In this document: piece by piece, positions 9,179 to 17,419 of the stretch
Numbering within the stretch: the stretch's first letter is position 1
Layout: every line of letters begins with the position of its first letter
DNA from: an uncultured Acidimicrobiales bacterium
GTDB taxonomy: Bacteria; Actinomycetota; Acidimicrobiia; Acidimicrobiales; SZUA-35
Direction: 5' to 3'
DNA length: 64,000 nt
Assembly (NCBI GenBank): GCA_938002965.1
Contig: CALKZY010000014.1
Span: 154,934-218,933, forward strand
Position numbers and translations under genes: made by a program
The notes under the pieces: model-generated
Told to the model about the DNA's origin: nothing
Seen by the model: the letters and a program-made list of their open reading frames with translations, nothing else
Database searches by the model: none

Positions 9179-9958
9179 CTATTTAGGGGGCATTCTGATG
9201 CCGCCGTCGACGCGGATGGTTTCGCCGTTCATGTAGGGGTTGGTGATGCACTCCAAGACCATGAACGCTAGCTCCTCGCCGTGGCCCAGGCGCTTAGGGA
9301 ACAGCACGCTCTGGCCAAGATGGGCCTTGAACTGATCCGATTGCTCGCCCTCGCCGTAAATCGGTGTGTCGATCAGGCCAGGGGCAATGGTGTTGACCCT
9401 AATGCCGGCCGCCGAAAGGTCTCGGGCGATTGGCAGAGTCATGCCGACCACACCGCCCTTCGATGCGGAGTAGGCGGCCTGACCGATCTGGCCGTCAAAT
9501 GCTGCGGCCGACGCCATGTTGACCACCGCTCCCTTGGAGCCATCGTCATCGACAGAATCGGTTTGGGCCATGTGCGAGGCGCACTGGCTCAGCATGTTGA
9601 ATGAGCCGATCAGGTTGATCTTGACGACCCGTTCGAACGCCGACAGGTCCATTGGGGTATTGGAGCGGTCGATGGTCCTTGCCGCCCAGCCGATACCGGC
9701 CGAGTTGACCAAGGCTCGCAACGGCCCCATTTCGGACGCAGCGGCCGCTGCGGTTTGTGCATCTTCGATGCTGGATACGTCGCACTTGACGAACAGGCCG
9801 CCCAGTTCCGAGGCCACCTCTTGGCCTCGTTCTTCGTTGAGATCGGCGACAACAACTCGTGATCCGGCGGCCGCCAGTTGACGGGCGCTGGCCTCACCGA
9901 TTCCGGAAGCGCCCCCGGTGACGACCGATGAGCTTCCCTCGAGGTTCATACGTGGCAT
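9179..9958 (-). CDS. SDR-family 3-hydroxyacyl-CoA dehydrogenase-like oxidoreductase
   Basis: This is a classical short-chain dehydrogenase of 259 residues: the cofactor motif TGGASGIG (about residue 13), NSAG (about residue 88) and the catalytic Ser-Tyr-Lys set with YSASK (about residue 162). An Asp at the end of beta-2 (VVVADLNEE) favours NAD over NADP. The sequence resembles type-2 3-hydroxyacyl-CoA dehydrogenases (HSD17B10-like). That fits its place downstream of a thiolase on the same strand: dehydrogenation of a 3-hydroxyacyl-CoA followed by thiolysis. The gap to the thiolase is 94 bp. The exact acyl substrate is unknown. Confidence 0.88.
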   Translation of the reverse strand: MPRMNLEGSSSVVTGGASGIGEASARQLAAAGSRVVVADLNEERGQEVASELGGLFVKCDVSSIEDAQTAAAAASEMGPLRALVNSAGIGWAARTIDRSNTPMDLSAFERVVKINLIGSFNMLSQCASHMAQTDSVDDDGSKGAVVNMASAAAFDGQIGQAAYSASKGGVVGMTLPIARDLSAAGIRVNTIAPGLIDTPIYGEGEQSDQFKAHLGQSVLFPKRLGHGEELAFMVLECITNPYMNGETIRVDGGIRMPPK

Positions 9959-10052
9959 GGCAAAATTGTTCCTTGGTAGTTCCCTGCAGCGGATACTGCA
10001 GTGCAGGTGATTGATTCAGATTTGCGGGGTGGCTGACGTCGGTTTGGCCCGG

Positions 10053-11252
10053 CTACACCCTCTCAATGATGGTGGCGTTGGCCAAGCCACCGCCCTCACA
10101 CATTGTCTGTAGGCCGAGGCGGCCGTCGGTCCGCTCAAGCTCGTTGAGAAGGGTGGTCATCAACTTAGTGCCCGAGGAGCCCAGTGGATGACCAAGAGCG
10201 ATGGCGCCGCCGTTCACGTTGGTCTTGGACAGGTCGGCGTCGTGTTCTTGCTGCCAGGCCAGGACAACCGAGGCGAATGCTTCGTTGACTTCGAACAGGT
10301 CGATGTCGTCCATGGAGAGACCGGAACGCTGCAGGATCTTTTCGGTGGCCGGGATAGGGCCTTTCAACATGGTGACCGGGTCGGTTCCGACCACTGCGAA
10401 ACTGTGGAACTTGGCCCGGGGCTTGAGCCCAAGTTCTTCAGCCTTCTGGCGGCTCATGATCAACATGGCTGAGGCGCCGTCGGATATCTGGGAGGAATTG
10501 CCGGCTGTGATCTTGCCGTCCTCTTTGAACGCTGGCTTGAGTCCGGCCAGAGTCTCCGGTGTGCTTCCCTCCCGGATGCCTTCGTCGCGGGTCATCATCA
10601 CCGTCTCGCCGTCGATGTCGATTGGGACCGGAATGATCTCGTTCTCAAACCGACCTTCCTCGGTGGCCTGGGCGGCCCGGCGTTGGCTCTCGGCCCCAAA
10701 GGCATCGAGATCCTCCCGGGTGATTCCGTACTCATCGGCGATCATTTCGGCCCCGATGCCCTGAGGTGGGAGACCGGTGTCTTCATAGCGGGCCTGCATG
10801 TCGGCGGGGAACGGCCACCCCATCTCGCCCTTGACCACCGAAGCACCCATCGGAGTTCGACTCATGCCTTCAACCCCTGCGGCGATTACGACATCGTAGG
10901 CACCGGCGATTACGCCTTGGGCGGCGAAGTGCACGGCCTGTTGGCTTGATCCACATTGACGGTCAACGGTGGTAGCCGGAATTGACTCGGGCCAACCGGC
11001 GGCCAGCACCGCATTGCGACCGATGTTCAGTGATTGTTCACCAACCTGCATCACGCAACCCATAACGACGTCGTCGACGATGGCTGGGTCGATCCCGTTG
11101 CGTTCCTCAAGGGCTTTCAAGACATGGGCGGCCAGGTCGGCGGCGTGCCAATCCTTAAGCATGCCGTTTCGTTTACCGCCCGGGGTTCGGACGGCGTCGA
11201 CGATCACGGCCTCGTTCATCATCATTGGATTAGAAGCAGGGTTGGTTGTCAT
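10053..11252 (-). CDS. Acetyl-CoA C-acyltransferase (thiolase)
   Basis: Thiolases cleave 3-ketoacyl-CoA with CoA, or run in reverse to condense acyl-CoAs. The 399-residue protein has the nucleophilic Cys in DRQCGSSQQAVHFA (about residue 90), the GGAIALGHPLGSSG histidine motif (about residue 350) and the second Cys in MCEGGG near the end. The length is normal. The ATG at 11252 overlaps the marR stop by 4 bp (ATGA), so translation is coupled to the regulator. With the SDR gene it forms a short fatty-acid or steroid side-chain degradation module. A longer upstream reading frame exists but lies inside marR. Confidence 0.92.
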   Translation of the reverse strand: MTTNPASNPMMMNEAVIVDAVRTPGGKRNGMLKDWHAADLAAHVLKALEERNGIDPAIVDDVVMGCVMQVGEQSLNIGRNAVLAAGWPESIPATTVDRQCGSSQQAVHFAAQGVIAGAYDVVIAAGVEGMSRTPMGASVVKGEMGWPFPADMQARYEDTGLPPQGIGAEMIADEYGITREDLDAFGAESQRRAAQATEEGRFENEIIPVPIDIDGETVMMTRDEGIREGSTPETLAGLKPAFKEDGKITAGNSSQISDGASAMLIMSRQKAEELGLKPRAKFHSFAVVGTDPVTMLKGPIPATEKILQRSGLSMDDIDLFEVNEAFASVVLAWQQEHDADLSKTNVNGGAIALGHPLGSSGTKLMTTLLNELERTDGRLGLQTMCEGGGLANATIIERV

Positions 11253-11800
11253 TGCGTAATCTCTCTTTCGGGGGAGACGAGTGGGCAAACATTTTTTTGG
11301 AGGCGGACCAGCAGATTGGCCAGCGCCTGTCGTTCGTCGTGGTCGATGCCGTCGCGTAGCTGGGTCCTGATCTGTTCGTCGATCAGGGCTACCTTTTCGG
11401 CCAGTTCGACCCCGATATCGGTCGGGCTAACCAGCCAGACCCGGCGGTCCTCGGCGTCGGCTCGCCGTTCGACCAGGTTTCGTTGTTCCAGGCGGTCGAT
11501 ATAGGTACCGGCCGCGGCGCGGCCGATGCTCAGCCGTTCGGCCAACTCTGTTTGAGTCATTGGGCCGAATAGGGCGAGGTACGCAAGTGAGCTGGCCATG
11601 TTGAGGTTCAGATCAAACGGTGCGAGAGCGTGATCGTAGGCCTGGCGTATGGTCCGAGCGGTGGCCATCAGCGTGGACTCGACTCGAATCCACGGCGGCG
11701 AATTTAGCTCGTGATCGTCGCCATTTTGCGGTGGTTGGCGCGCTGTGTGCGGGCTGGCGCCGTTGGAAGCTGGGTTGTCCACGGAATTGTATTGTTGCAT
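11249..11800 (-). CDS. MarR-family transcriptional regulator
   Basis: The 183-residue protein has a winged-helix MarR domain: NMASSLAYLALFGPMTQTEL, the recognition helix around LSIGRAAAGTYIDRL and the wing VERRADAEDRRVWLV. The first 40 residues are polar and probably unstructured. It is the first gene of the operon, overlapping the thiolase start, and is probably an autoregulated repressor that responds to an acyl-CoA or aromatic ligand. The ATG at 11800 lacks a clear ribosome site; see the promoter entry upstream. Confidence 0.88.
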   Translation of the reverse strand: MQQYNSVDNPASNGASPHTARQPPQNGDDHELNSPPWIRVESTLMATARTIRQAYDHALAPFDLNLNMASSLAYLALFGPMTQTELAERLSIGRAAAGTYIDRLEQRNLVERRADAEDRRVWLVSPTDIGVELAEKVALIDEQIRTQLRDGIDHDERQALANLLVRLQKNVCPLVSPEREITQ

Positions 11801-11802
11801 AC

Positions 11803-11850
11803 AGTATTTGGTATTACAACATAGTTGCGCTCACTATTTGCGCTGACAAC
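11803..11850 (-). promoter_or_regulatory. Possible promoter/operator of the marR-thiolase-SDR operon
   Basis: On the minus strand a TGTAATACC element ends about 10 nt before the marR ATG, giving a possible -10 that would produce a nearly leaderless mRNA. No good -35 is visible. On the plus strand TTGCGCT occurs twice (near 11824 and 11837) as a direct repeat that could be a regulator site. This is weak, composition-based evidence. Confidence 0.25.
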
Positions 11851-11901
11851 ATCCAGCGATCTGGACTCTCGCAAGCTCGACCGTGCTGTGAAGCTCGTGA
11901 T

Positions 11902-12414
11902 CTAGGCGGCTGAGGTGACGCCCTCAAGGTCCAGCAGCCAGCGCTTGACGGCCAAGCCATAGTAGTAACCACCTAACGAGCCGTCTGCACGCAGCGCCCT
12001 GTGGCACGGCACAAATGGAGCGATCAGGTTTCGCCCGCAGGCGGTACCGGCCGCCCTCACAGCTTCCGGTTTGTCGGTTGTGGCCGCCAGCTCGGTATAG
12101 GTTGCCGTCCTGCCTGCCGGTATCGAACGGAGTCCGGCCCACACTTGCTGCTGAAGTGCTGTGCCAGGTTGGCGGGTGGTCACCCGATCGAGGGCGGAGG
12201 TGTCACCCTCTAGATAGGCGGTGATGTCGCCCTCGAAGGGATCGAGGCTGGGGACTTCAGTGGCATCGTCTGCTGCCACCCCCATCCGGTCTAGCAGATC
12301 GGACACCGGGCAGAATCCGGCGGCGGTAACGGCAGGGTCGTCGCCGACATCGGCCACCACGGTCAGCGGGCCGACGGGTGTCGGGTAGGAGCGATAGTTG
12401 AGCTTGGTGTTCAT
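11902..12414 (-). CDS. ogt: Methylated-DNA--protein-cysteine S-methyltransferase
   Basis: This suicide repair protein removes methyl groups from O6-methylguanine onto its own cysteine. The 170-residue sequence has the active-site motif PCHR (in FVPCHRALRADGSLGGYYYG) and the upstream helix-turn-helix region with GRTATYTELA. The start ATG at 12414 overlaps the stop of the upstream Ada-AlkA gene by 4 bp. The same gene order (ada/alkA fusion then ogt) is known in mycobacteria, which supports an inducible alkylation-damage operon. Confidence 0.92.
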   Translation of the reverse strand: MNTKLNYRSYPTPVGPLTVVADVGDDPAVTAAGFCPVSDLLDRMGVAADDATEVPSLDPFEGDITAYLEGDTSALDRVTTRQPGTALQQQVWAGLRSIPAGRTATYTELAATTDKPEAVRAAGTACGRNLIAPFVPCHRALRADGSLGGYYYGLAVKRWLLDLEGVTSAA

Positions 12415-14009
12415 CGGATTGGTCCTCGCTTGACTGGGCGGTGGGTTGGTCTTGGTTCGTCCTGGCCGGCCTGGCGCCACAACGTCAAGGCGGCATAGGC
12501 CCGCCACGGACGCCACTGCTTGCTTCGTTCTGCCAGCTCGCCTCGGTTGAGGCCGAGAGAACGCTCCGCTGCCTGCACGAGAATGAGGTCGTTGTCAGGC
12601 CATCCGTCCGGGTGTTGGAAGGCCCGCATCGTGATGTACCCCGCCGTCCACGGTCCAACCCCTTTGATGGCCAGAAGGTCCTCGCCTGCCTTGTCGACGC
12701 CGGCGTCGTCGGTCAAATCAACCGATCCTTCAGCCACGGCTTGAGCCAGTGCTCGGAGCGTGTTGCGACGCGAGGTAGGCATGCCGACCTCGTCCAGTGG
12801 CATGGCCAGAAACTGTTCAGGGGTAGGGAAGTGGCCGACTGGCTTCGAGGTCTCGCCGCTTGATCCGGTTCCGGCCAGGGCCACCAGGCGGCCCAACGTT
12901 GTACGGGCTGCGGGCACGCTGATTTGTTGGCCGACAACAGCCCGAACCGCAATCTCGAATCGGTCGAACGCTCCGGGGAGGCGGGGGACCGGCTCGGTCA
13001 TCAGTGGGGCCAACCGGCTATCGGACCGCAGCGCCTCGGTGACGGCTCCAACATCGGTGTCCAAGTCGCACACTTGTCGAAGGGTCGGTATCCACTGTGA
13101 TAACGCACTGAGGTCGTCGATTGAGAACTCGACCCGCAGGCTGTTGGCAAGTCCGGAGCTGGTCGATGAGTCGGCGATCGAAACCTTTGCGGAGTCGAGC
13201 CCACCGAGTGTCACTGAGCCTTGGGGGAGCAGCCGAGTGAATGATGTTTCGTCGAAATGTTCGAGTCCCGCAATAGCTCGGTACGCCAGGAAGCTGTGGA
13301 GTTGCGGCCAGTCCAAGCCGCCTCGGGCCGGTAGCTGGAGCACGAGTGAGGTCGGTCGGTTTGGTTCGGGGCGTGGTCGGCGTCGTAGCTCGCTAGGGGT
13401 GGCGTTGAAGGCTTGTTTGAAGACGTCGTTGAACTGCCGGATACTGGCGAAACCCGAAGCAAAGGCGATGTCGCTGACCTGTAGCGAGGTCTGATCTAAC
13501 AGCGTTCGAGCCAGGGAAAGTCGACGAGTCCTGGCCAACTGGACCGGACCGGTCCCCAGTTCGGCCCTCAACTCACGCCGTAGGTGTCGCTCGCTCACGC
13601 CGAGTCGGTTGGCCAAATCACCGACGCCTTGGTGATCGAGTGCTCCTTGGTCGATGAGGCTGACTGCTCGGCCGACCAAGTCTTGGCGTCGGTTCCATTC
13701 GCGGTGACCGGGCGCCAACTCCGGCCGGCACCGTCGGCAGGGACGGAAGCCGGCATCAATGGCGGAGGCGGCGTGCTGGTAGAAGCGGACGTTGACCGAC
13801 CGCGGCGTGCGGGCCGGGCACGAGGGCCGGCAGAAGATGCCGGTGCTGGTTACTGCGGTGTAGAAGCGTCCATCGAAGCGAGAGTCTCGTCGGGAAATGG
13901 CCGAGTAGCAGGCGTCATGGTCGAGGCGGTGGCTGATGTTGGTGTCGCTTGCTGCGGCTCGGCCGGGCGACGGGGCCGATCTTTCGGGCGGCAGGGGCGT
14001 TTCACTCAT
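12411..14009 (-). CDS. alkA: Ada-AlkA fusion: methyl-sensing AraC regulator and 3-methyladenine glycosylase
   Basis: Three modules are fused in 532 residues. First is an Ada metal-binding domain with four cysteines (FCRPSCPAR and CRRCRPE), which in Ada proteins accepts methyl groups from phosphotriesters. Second is an AraC-type DNA-binding domain (about residues 95-185; GVSERHLRRELRAELG, SDIAFASGFASIRQFN). Third is an AlkA-like DNA glycosylase with the helix-hairpin-helix IKGVGPWTAGYI and an Asp in GWPDNDL matching the catalytic Asp position. It probably senses alkylation, activates its own operon with ogt, and excises alkylated purines. An ATG at 14009 is taken as the start because it precedes the Ada domain directly. 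Confidence 0.92.
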   Translation of the reverse strand: MSETPLPPERSAPSPGRAAASDTNISHRLDHDACYSAISRRDSRFDGRFYTAVTSTGIFCRPSCPARTPRSVNVRFYQHAASAIDAGFRPCRRCRPELAPGHREWNRRQDLVGRAVSLIDQGALDHQGVGDLANRLGVSERHLRRELRAELGTGPVQLARTRRLSLARTLLDQTSLQVSDIAFASGFASIRQFNDVFKQAFNATPSELRRRPRPEPNRPTSLVLQLPARGGLDWPQLHSFLAYRAIAGLEHFDETSFTRLLPQGSVTLGGLDSAKVSIADSSTSSGLANSLRVEFSIDDLSALSQWIPTLRQVCDLDTDVGAVTEALRSDSRLAPLMTEPVPRLPGAFDRFEIAVRAVVGQQISVPAARTTLGRLVALAGTGSSGETSKPVGHFPTPEQFLAMPLDEVGMPTSRRNTLRALAQAVAEGSVDLTDDAGVDKAGEDLLAIKGVGPWTAGYITMRAFQHPDGWPDNDLILVQAAERSLGLNRGELAERSKQWRPWRAYAALTLWRQAGQDEPRPTHRPVKRGPIR

Positions 14010-14126
14010 ACGATCTAGTTTTACCCCAGCTAGAAGCTCATTGCTGGCGGTAAACGGACACAGCAGTCGTTGGACTGTGGCGGCCATGACCCGACTCTGT
14101 GTCGCCATCCAATACACTACGGCCAG

Positions 14127-14750
14127 ATGGGAAATCCCTCTCCGGTGGAGGCTCTACGGACTGTGCCGCTTCGAGCGGCGACAGCGTCAACGAAAACACT
14201 GTTTGCGGTGTTGGCGATGGCGTTTGTGGTTGCCGCATGCACTTCTGACGACGAAGGTGACAATGCTTCGGGTGCACAGTCGGCCCCGGCATCACCCAGG
14301 GCTGCGACTGAACAACTGATCAGTGGTCAGATGGCTGACGTCATTGGGCTTGGCCCGTTGGCAGTCACCTGTCCTGACATGTCGGAGGCCACGTCCGGCG
14401 AGGTGTTTCAGTGCTCGGCAATGACTGAGCAGCAGACAACCATTAACGTTGCAGCGGAGATCATGCCTACCGGCCAGGTCGACATGTCGACCACAAACGT
14501 GATCACGGCTGAAGCAGTGGAGAGTTTCGAGCAGGCCGCGGTGGATGCCTTGAACACCACCTTGGCTGAGCCATTGGCCTACGACGCTATGGAGTGCGGC
14601 TCCGCTTCCATCGTCCTCAATTCGGACAACACGACGGTGTGTGGTTTGTTCGATCCGGCAACCGAGGCGACCTTCGATGTCACGTTGACCGTCTCTGATT
14701 TGGAGAACCGCAAGTTCAGTCTTGCCGTTGCCGACCTGCCTCGCCGCTAA
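14127..14750 (+). CDS. Lipoprotein with two DUF4333-like repeats
   Basis: A type II signal peptide ends in the lipobox VVAAC (Cys at about residue 38), so the protein should be anchored on the outer face of the membrane. The mature part has two similar units, each with a Cys pair: LAVTCPDMSEATSGEVFQCSA and a second around MECGSASIV to TTVCGLF. These resemble DUF4333 domains of actinobacterial lipoproteins, whose function is not established. The start at 14127 is chosen because it places the signal sequence properly. It converges on the sigma-factor gene, with only 20 bp between stops. Confidence 0.8.
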   Translation: MGNPSPVEALRTVPLRAATASTKTLFAVLAMAFVVAACTSDDEGDNASGAQSAPASPRAATEQLISGQMADVIGLGPLAVTCPDMSEATSGEVFQCSAMTEQQTTINVAAEIMPTGQVDMSTTNVITAEAVESFEQAAVDALNTTLAEPLAYDAMECGSASIVLNSDNTTVCGLFDPATEATFDVTLTVSDLENRKFSLAVADLPRR

Positions 14751-14770
14751 CGGCGGTGCCTCCGAACCGG

Positions 14771-16366
14771 TCAACCAATTCGGACGAGGCGAACGCTGTC
14801 GATCAAATTGCCGACCGACCCTACGTCCATCGCACTCAAGGTGATCGTTAGCGTAGTTTCGCCAGCTTGCACTGCGTACTCATTTCGGTGATTCAACCAA
14901 CCTCCACTCTGAACGACAAAGGTCTGAGGATTCCCGCCGTTCATGGCCACTGACACTGTGTTGGTCGGGGCGGTTCCCCGGTGCCGATGATCAAACGACA
15001 ACTGGTACCGAGCGCCGGGAACGACAGGCACAGACTGGCTGATTGTGTTGGCCGCATCACCATTGAGCTCAATGAAATGCCGACCATCGGTTGCGCCAAT
15101 CTGAAGGTAGGTGCTCTCCAAGGTTTCGATGACATTCCCTTCACGAGATGAGGTCCAACCCTCTTGCGCAACGTCGAACAACATGCCATCGGGCAAGATG
15201 ACCGACTCAAAACTTCCATTAGTCAACAAGTTGGTGCCGGGTAGTCCGGGGAGAGTGGTGGTGGTGCCGGGGAGTTCGGGAACGCTGGTGGTCCCAGGCG
15301 CTTCACCGTTGACTTGTGGCAGGACGGGGGTCTCGTCATCAGCCTGCTGATCGGGACTTTGAGTCTGACTCGCTGAGGTGCTGGTCTGTGCCTGGTCTAG
15401 TGATTCGGCGGTGGTCTGAGATCGACCGTTTGGCTCTGCGGCTGTCGTGTCAGTTTGGGCTGACGGTTGGGAGGTGGTTGAAACCGAAGGCCCGGCTGCA
15501 TCATCGGAGCCACTCCGTTGTTGGGTATCGGTAGTGGTCGATGTCGTCGACTGGCCGGTGACCTGGAGCTGCTGGCCCGGTGTGCTCGCTCTTCCGGGGA
15601 CGAACGTCGACGTGCCGGGAATCGTTCCGAAAAGAAGATGGCATGGCAAGGAGAAGCTCTCGAGACCGCTATTGGTCAGGGTACGACATCCCAGTGGGTT
15701 CGACCAAAGGAGTCTCCCACTGTTCTGCTTCCTGAGGTCGTCGATGGCCGGTTGCTCCGTGGGTGCGAATGAGGTGAACCTGTCCTGGGTGGCAGATGTA
15801 ATCAGTCGGATGCCGCCAACGAGCAGCACTGCGGCCAAGGCTGCCGCCAAGAGGATTCGAAGGCGGCGCAGCGCCCGATGTTGGAGCTGATAGACGGCGT
15901 TTGGGTTTATTCCAAGCTCTACCGCCAGTTCCTCGACCGACTTTTCGTGCAGGAATCGGCCCACAATGACGGTAGCTTGCCTGTGCGGCAGCTGGTGTAG
16001 CGCTTCGTCGAGTCTGATAGAGGTGTCCAGATCGGTGCCGTTTGCCACCGCCGGAAGCTCAATGTTTGCCGGATTGACCGGGAAGTCCGGCTTCAGCCGC
16101 CGAAGATCGTCGACGGTATGACCGTGGGCTGCTCGGTAGACGTAGGACTTGACGATTTTCTCCTGCCGCAAAGCCGTGGCGGAGAGATTTCTGACCGCGT
16201 CGTAGACGGCCAAGTTGGCCACTCCCTCCGGATCGGGGGCACCGAGACGATCGGCGTATCGGGCCAATGCCGGACCGAAGCGGAGGTACACGGACTCGGC
16301 GGCGCGCTCTCGCGCCACGTCGTTCTGCGACTCGAGGTCAACGCCGTCGACAGTTGAAGACTTCAA
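14771..16366 (-). CDS. Membrane-tethered ECF sigma factor with ectodomain
   Basis: Residues 20-90 look like sigma-70 region 2 (SYVYRAAHGHTVDDLRR) and residues 112-168 like region 4 (LDEALHQLPHRQATVIVGRF, then VEELAVELGINPNAVYQLQH). A transmembrane helix (about 171-191) follows region 4 directly. The next 185 residues are a Thr/Ser/Gln-rich extracellular linker containing LPG motifs, and residues 379-530 form a DUF642/galactose-binding-like domain beginning NLLTNGSFESVILPDG. The sigma factor is therefore held at the membrane with a sensor-like domain outside, and no separate anti-sigma factor is visible. The TTG start is supported by GGAGGT five bases upstream; a GTG at 16318 is an alternative. 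Confidence 0.85.
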   Translation of the reverse strand: MKSSTVDGVDLESQNDVARERAAESVYLRFGPALARYADRLGAPDPEGVANLAVYDAVRNLSATALRQEKIVKSYVYRAAHGHTVDDLRRLKPDFPVNPANIELPAVANGTDLDTSIRLDEALHQLPHRQATVIVGRFLHEKSVEELAVELGINPNAVYQLQHRALRRLRILLAAALAAVLLVGGIRLITSATQDRFTSFAPTEQPAIDDLRKQNSGRLLWSNPLGCRTLTNSGLESFSLPCHLLFGTIPGTSTFVPGRASTPGQQLQVTGQSTTSTTTDTQQRSGSDDAAGPSVSTTSQPSAQTDTTAAEPNGRSQTTAESLDQAQTSTSASQTQSPDQQADDETPVLPQVNGEAPGTTSVPELPGTTTTLPGLPGTNLLTNGSFESVILPDGMLFDVAQEGWTSSREGNVIETLESTYLQIGATDGRHFIELNGDAANTISQSVPVVPGARYQLSFDHRHRGTAPTNTVSVAMNGGNPQTFVVQSGGWLNHRNEYAVQAGETTLTITLSAMDVGSVGNLIDSVRLVRIG

Positions 16367-16738
16367 CCGGCACCTCCACCATTATCGCTTCGCCGAATGC
16401 CACCTGTGCCACCTGTGAATGCAACTGGCGTTGGTCGACCCACAGAGTCGCCAGTTCTTTGCCGGTCTTGATGCAGCCTGTCCGAAGAGAATGTACAGGT
16501 CGATGACCGCGGTGCCAGACAGGTATTTCTACCTATGGGATCTGAGAATAGTGAACAAATACGAACGCGTGCAGGCAAGCAGCTTGTCTTGAAAGAATTT
16601 CCGAAAATAGTACGGGAGGCGTAAGAAATCCCATCTGATCTACGACCCAACGTCGATCCGAAAATTTCGGGGTCGATGGTCTAGCGCTTGACGGCCGATA
16701 GCTAACGTCGTCGCTCAGCTTGTTAGAAGGTGGATCTA
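16367..16738. promoter_or_regulatory. 372-bp divergent intergenic region between sigma factor and oxidase
   Basis: No gene is seen. This must hold the promoters of both the sigma factor (minus) and the lectin-oxidase gene (plus). A near-perfect inverted repeat CCGAAAATTTCGG (16658-16670) lies about 70 bp before the oxidase start and could be an operator. AGAAGG (16725-16730) is a good ribosome site for the oxidase ATG at 16739. I could not identify a convincing ECF-type -35/-10 pair by eye. Confidence 0.4.
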
Positions 16739-17419
16739 ATGTCGGCGGTCTGTGATTGGTTTCGGTGGCGCTGGAGCGCAGGAGTGGCAGCGTTGCTGTT
16801 AGGTCTAGGTTTGGTCTTCGGGTCGCTGGCGGTCAGTCCGGCTGCAGCCGACGTCGGCGGAGCGATCCGCCCCACGCACTCGGGATTGTGCCTCGACGCC
16901 GAAGGCGATTCGACGGCGCCGGGATCGGCCATCGTGCAAGACTCCTGCGATGGGAGCGATGGTCAGTCCTACCGTCTCCGCAGAATCGGCGGCGGGCTGG
17001 TCGAGATTGTCAACGTGGCAAATGGCCTCTGCATTGGTATTGCCGATGCGGCAACCCAACCTGGTGCGCCTGTACGTCAACGTGACTGTGATGGAACATC
17101 CAGCTCACTGTTCCAACTTGATCAGTTGGAGGGTCGCGGCCGACTGCAGGTTCAGCACACGGCCATGTGTCTTGACATTCGGGCTGCGTCGACGCTCGCA
17201 GGCATCGACCTGCTCCAGTGGCCGTGCCACGGGCTGGCACACCAGACATTTGATTGGCAGCCGAATTCGAGTGCGCCAGTGGTCCTCCCAGGCGAGGATG
17301 TGAGTCGTCCGGTGTTGCCGGTGATGATGTTCCGGTGTTGCCGGGTGTTGCCGGTGATGAGGTTCTGGTGTTGCCCGGTGCGTCGGATCAGCGGGTCCCC
17401 GTGCTTCCGGGTGAAATAG
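16739..17419 (+). CDS. Secreted ricin-type lectin domain; 5' part of a frameshifted lectin-oxidase gene
   Basis: This frame gives a signal peptide (residues 1-38, ending SPAAAD) and a ricin B-type beta-trefoil (about residues 40-170) with three subdomains: THSGLCLDAEG, NGLCIGIADAA and HTAMCLDIRAA, and aromatic motifs such as HQTFDWQ. Such domains bind carbohydrate. After VVLPGEDVSRPVLP the frame runs into Cys/Arg-rich nonsense and stops at 17419. The continuation lies in another frame: adding one 10-bp unit at about 17311 fuses it exactly to the oxidase downstream (about 723 residues in all). The ATG start is preceded by AGAAGG. Confidence 0.75.
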   Translation: MSAVCDWFRWRWSAGVAALLLGLGLVFGSLAVSPAAADVGGAIRPTHSGLCLDAEGDSTAPGSAIVQDSCDGSDGQSYRLRRIGGGLVEIVNVANGLCIGIADAATQPGAPVRQRDCDGTSSSLFQLDQLEGRGRLQVQHTAMCLDIRAASTLAGIDLLQWPCHGLAHQTFDWQPNSSAPVVLPGEDVSRPVLPVMMFRCCRVLPVMRFWCCPVRRISGSPCFRVK

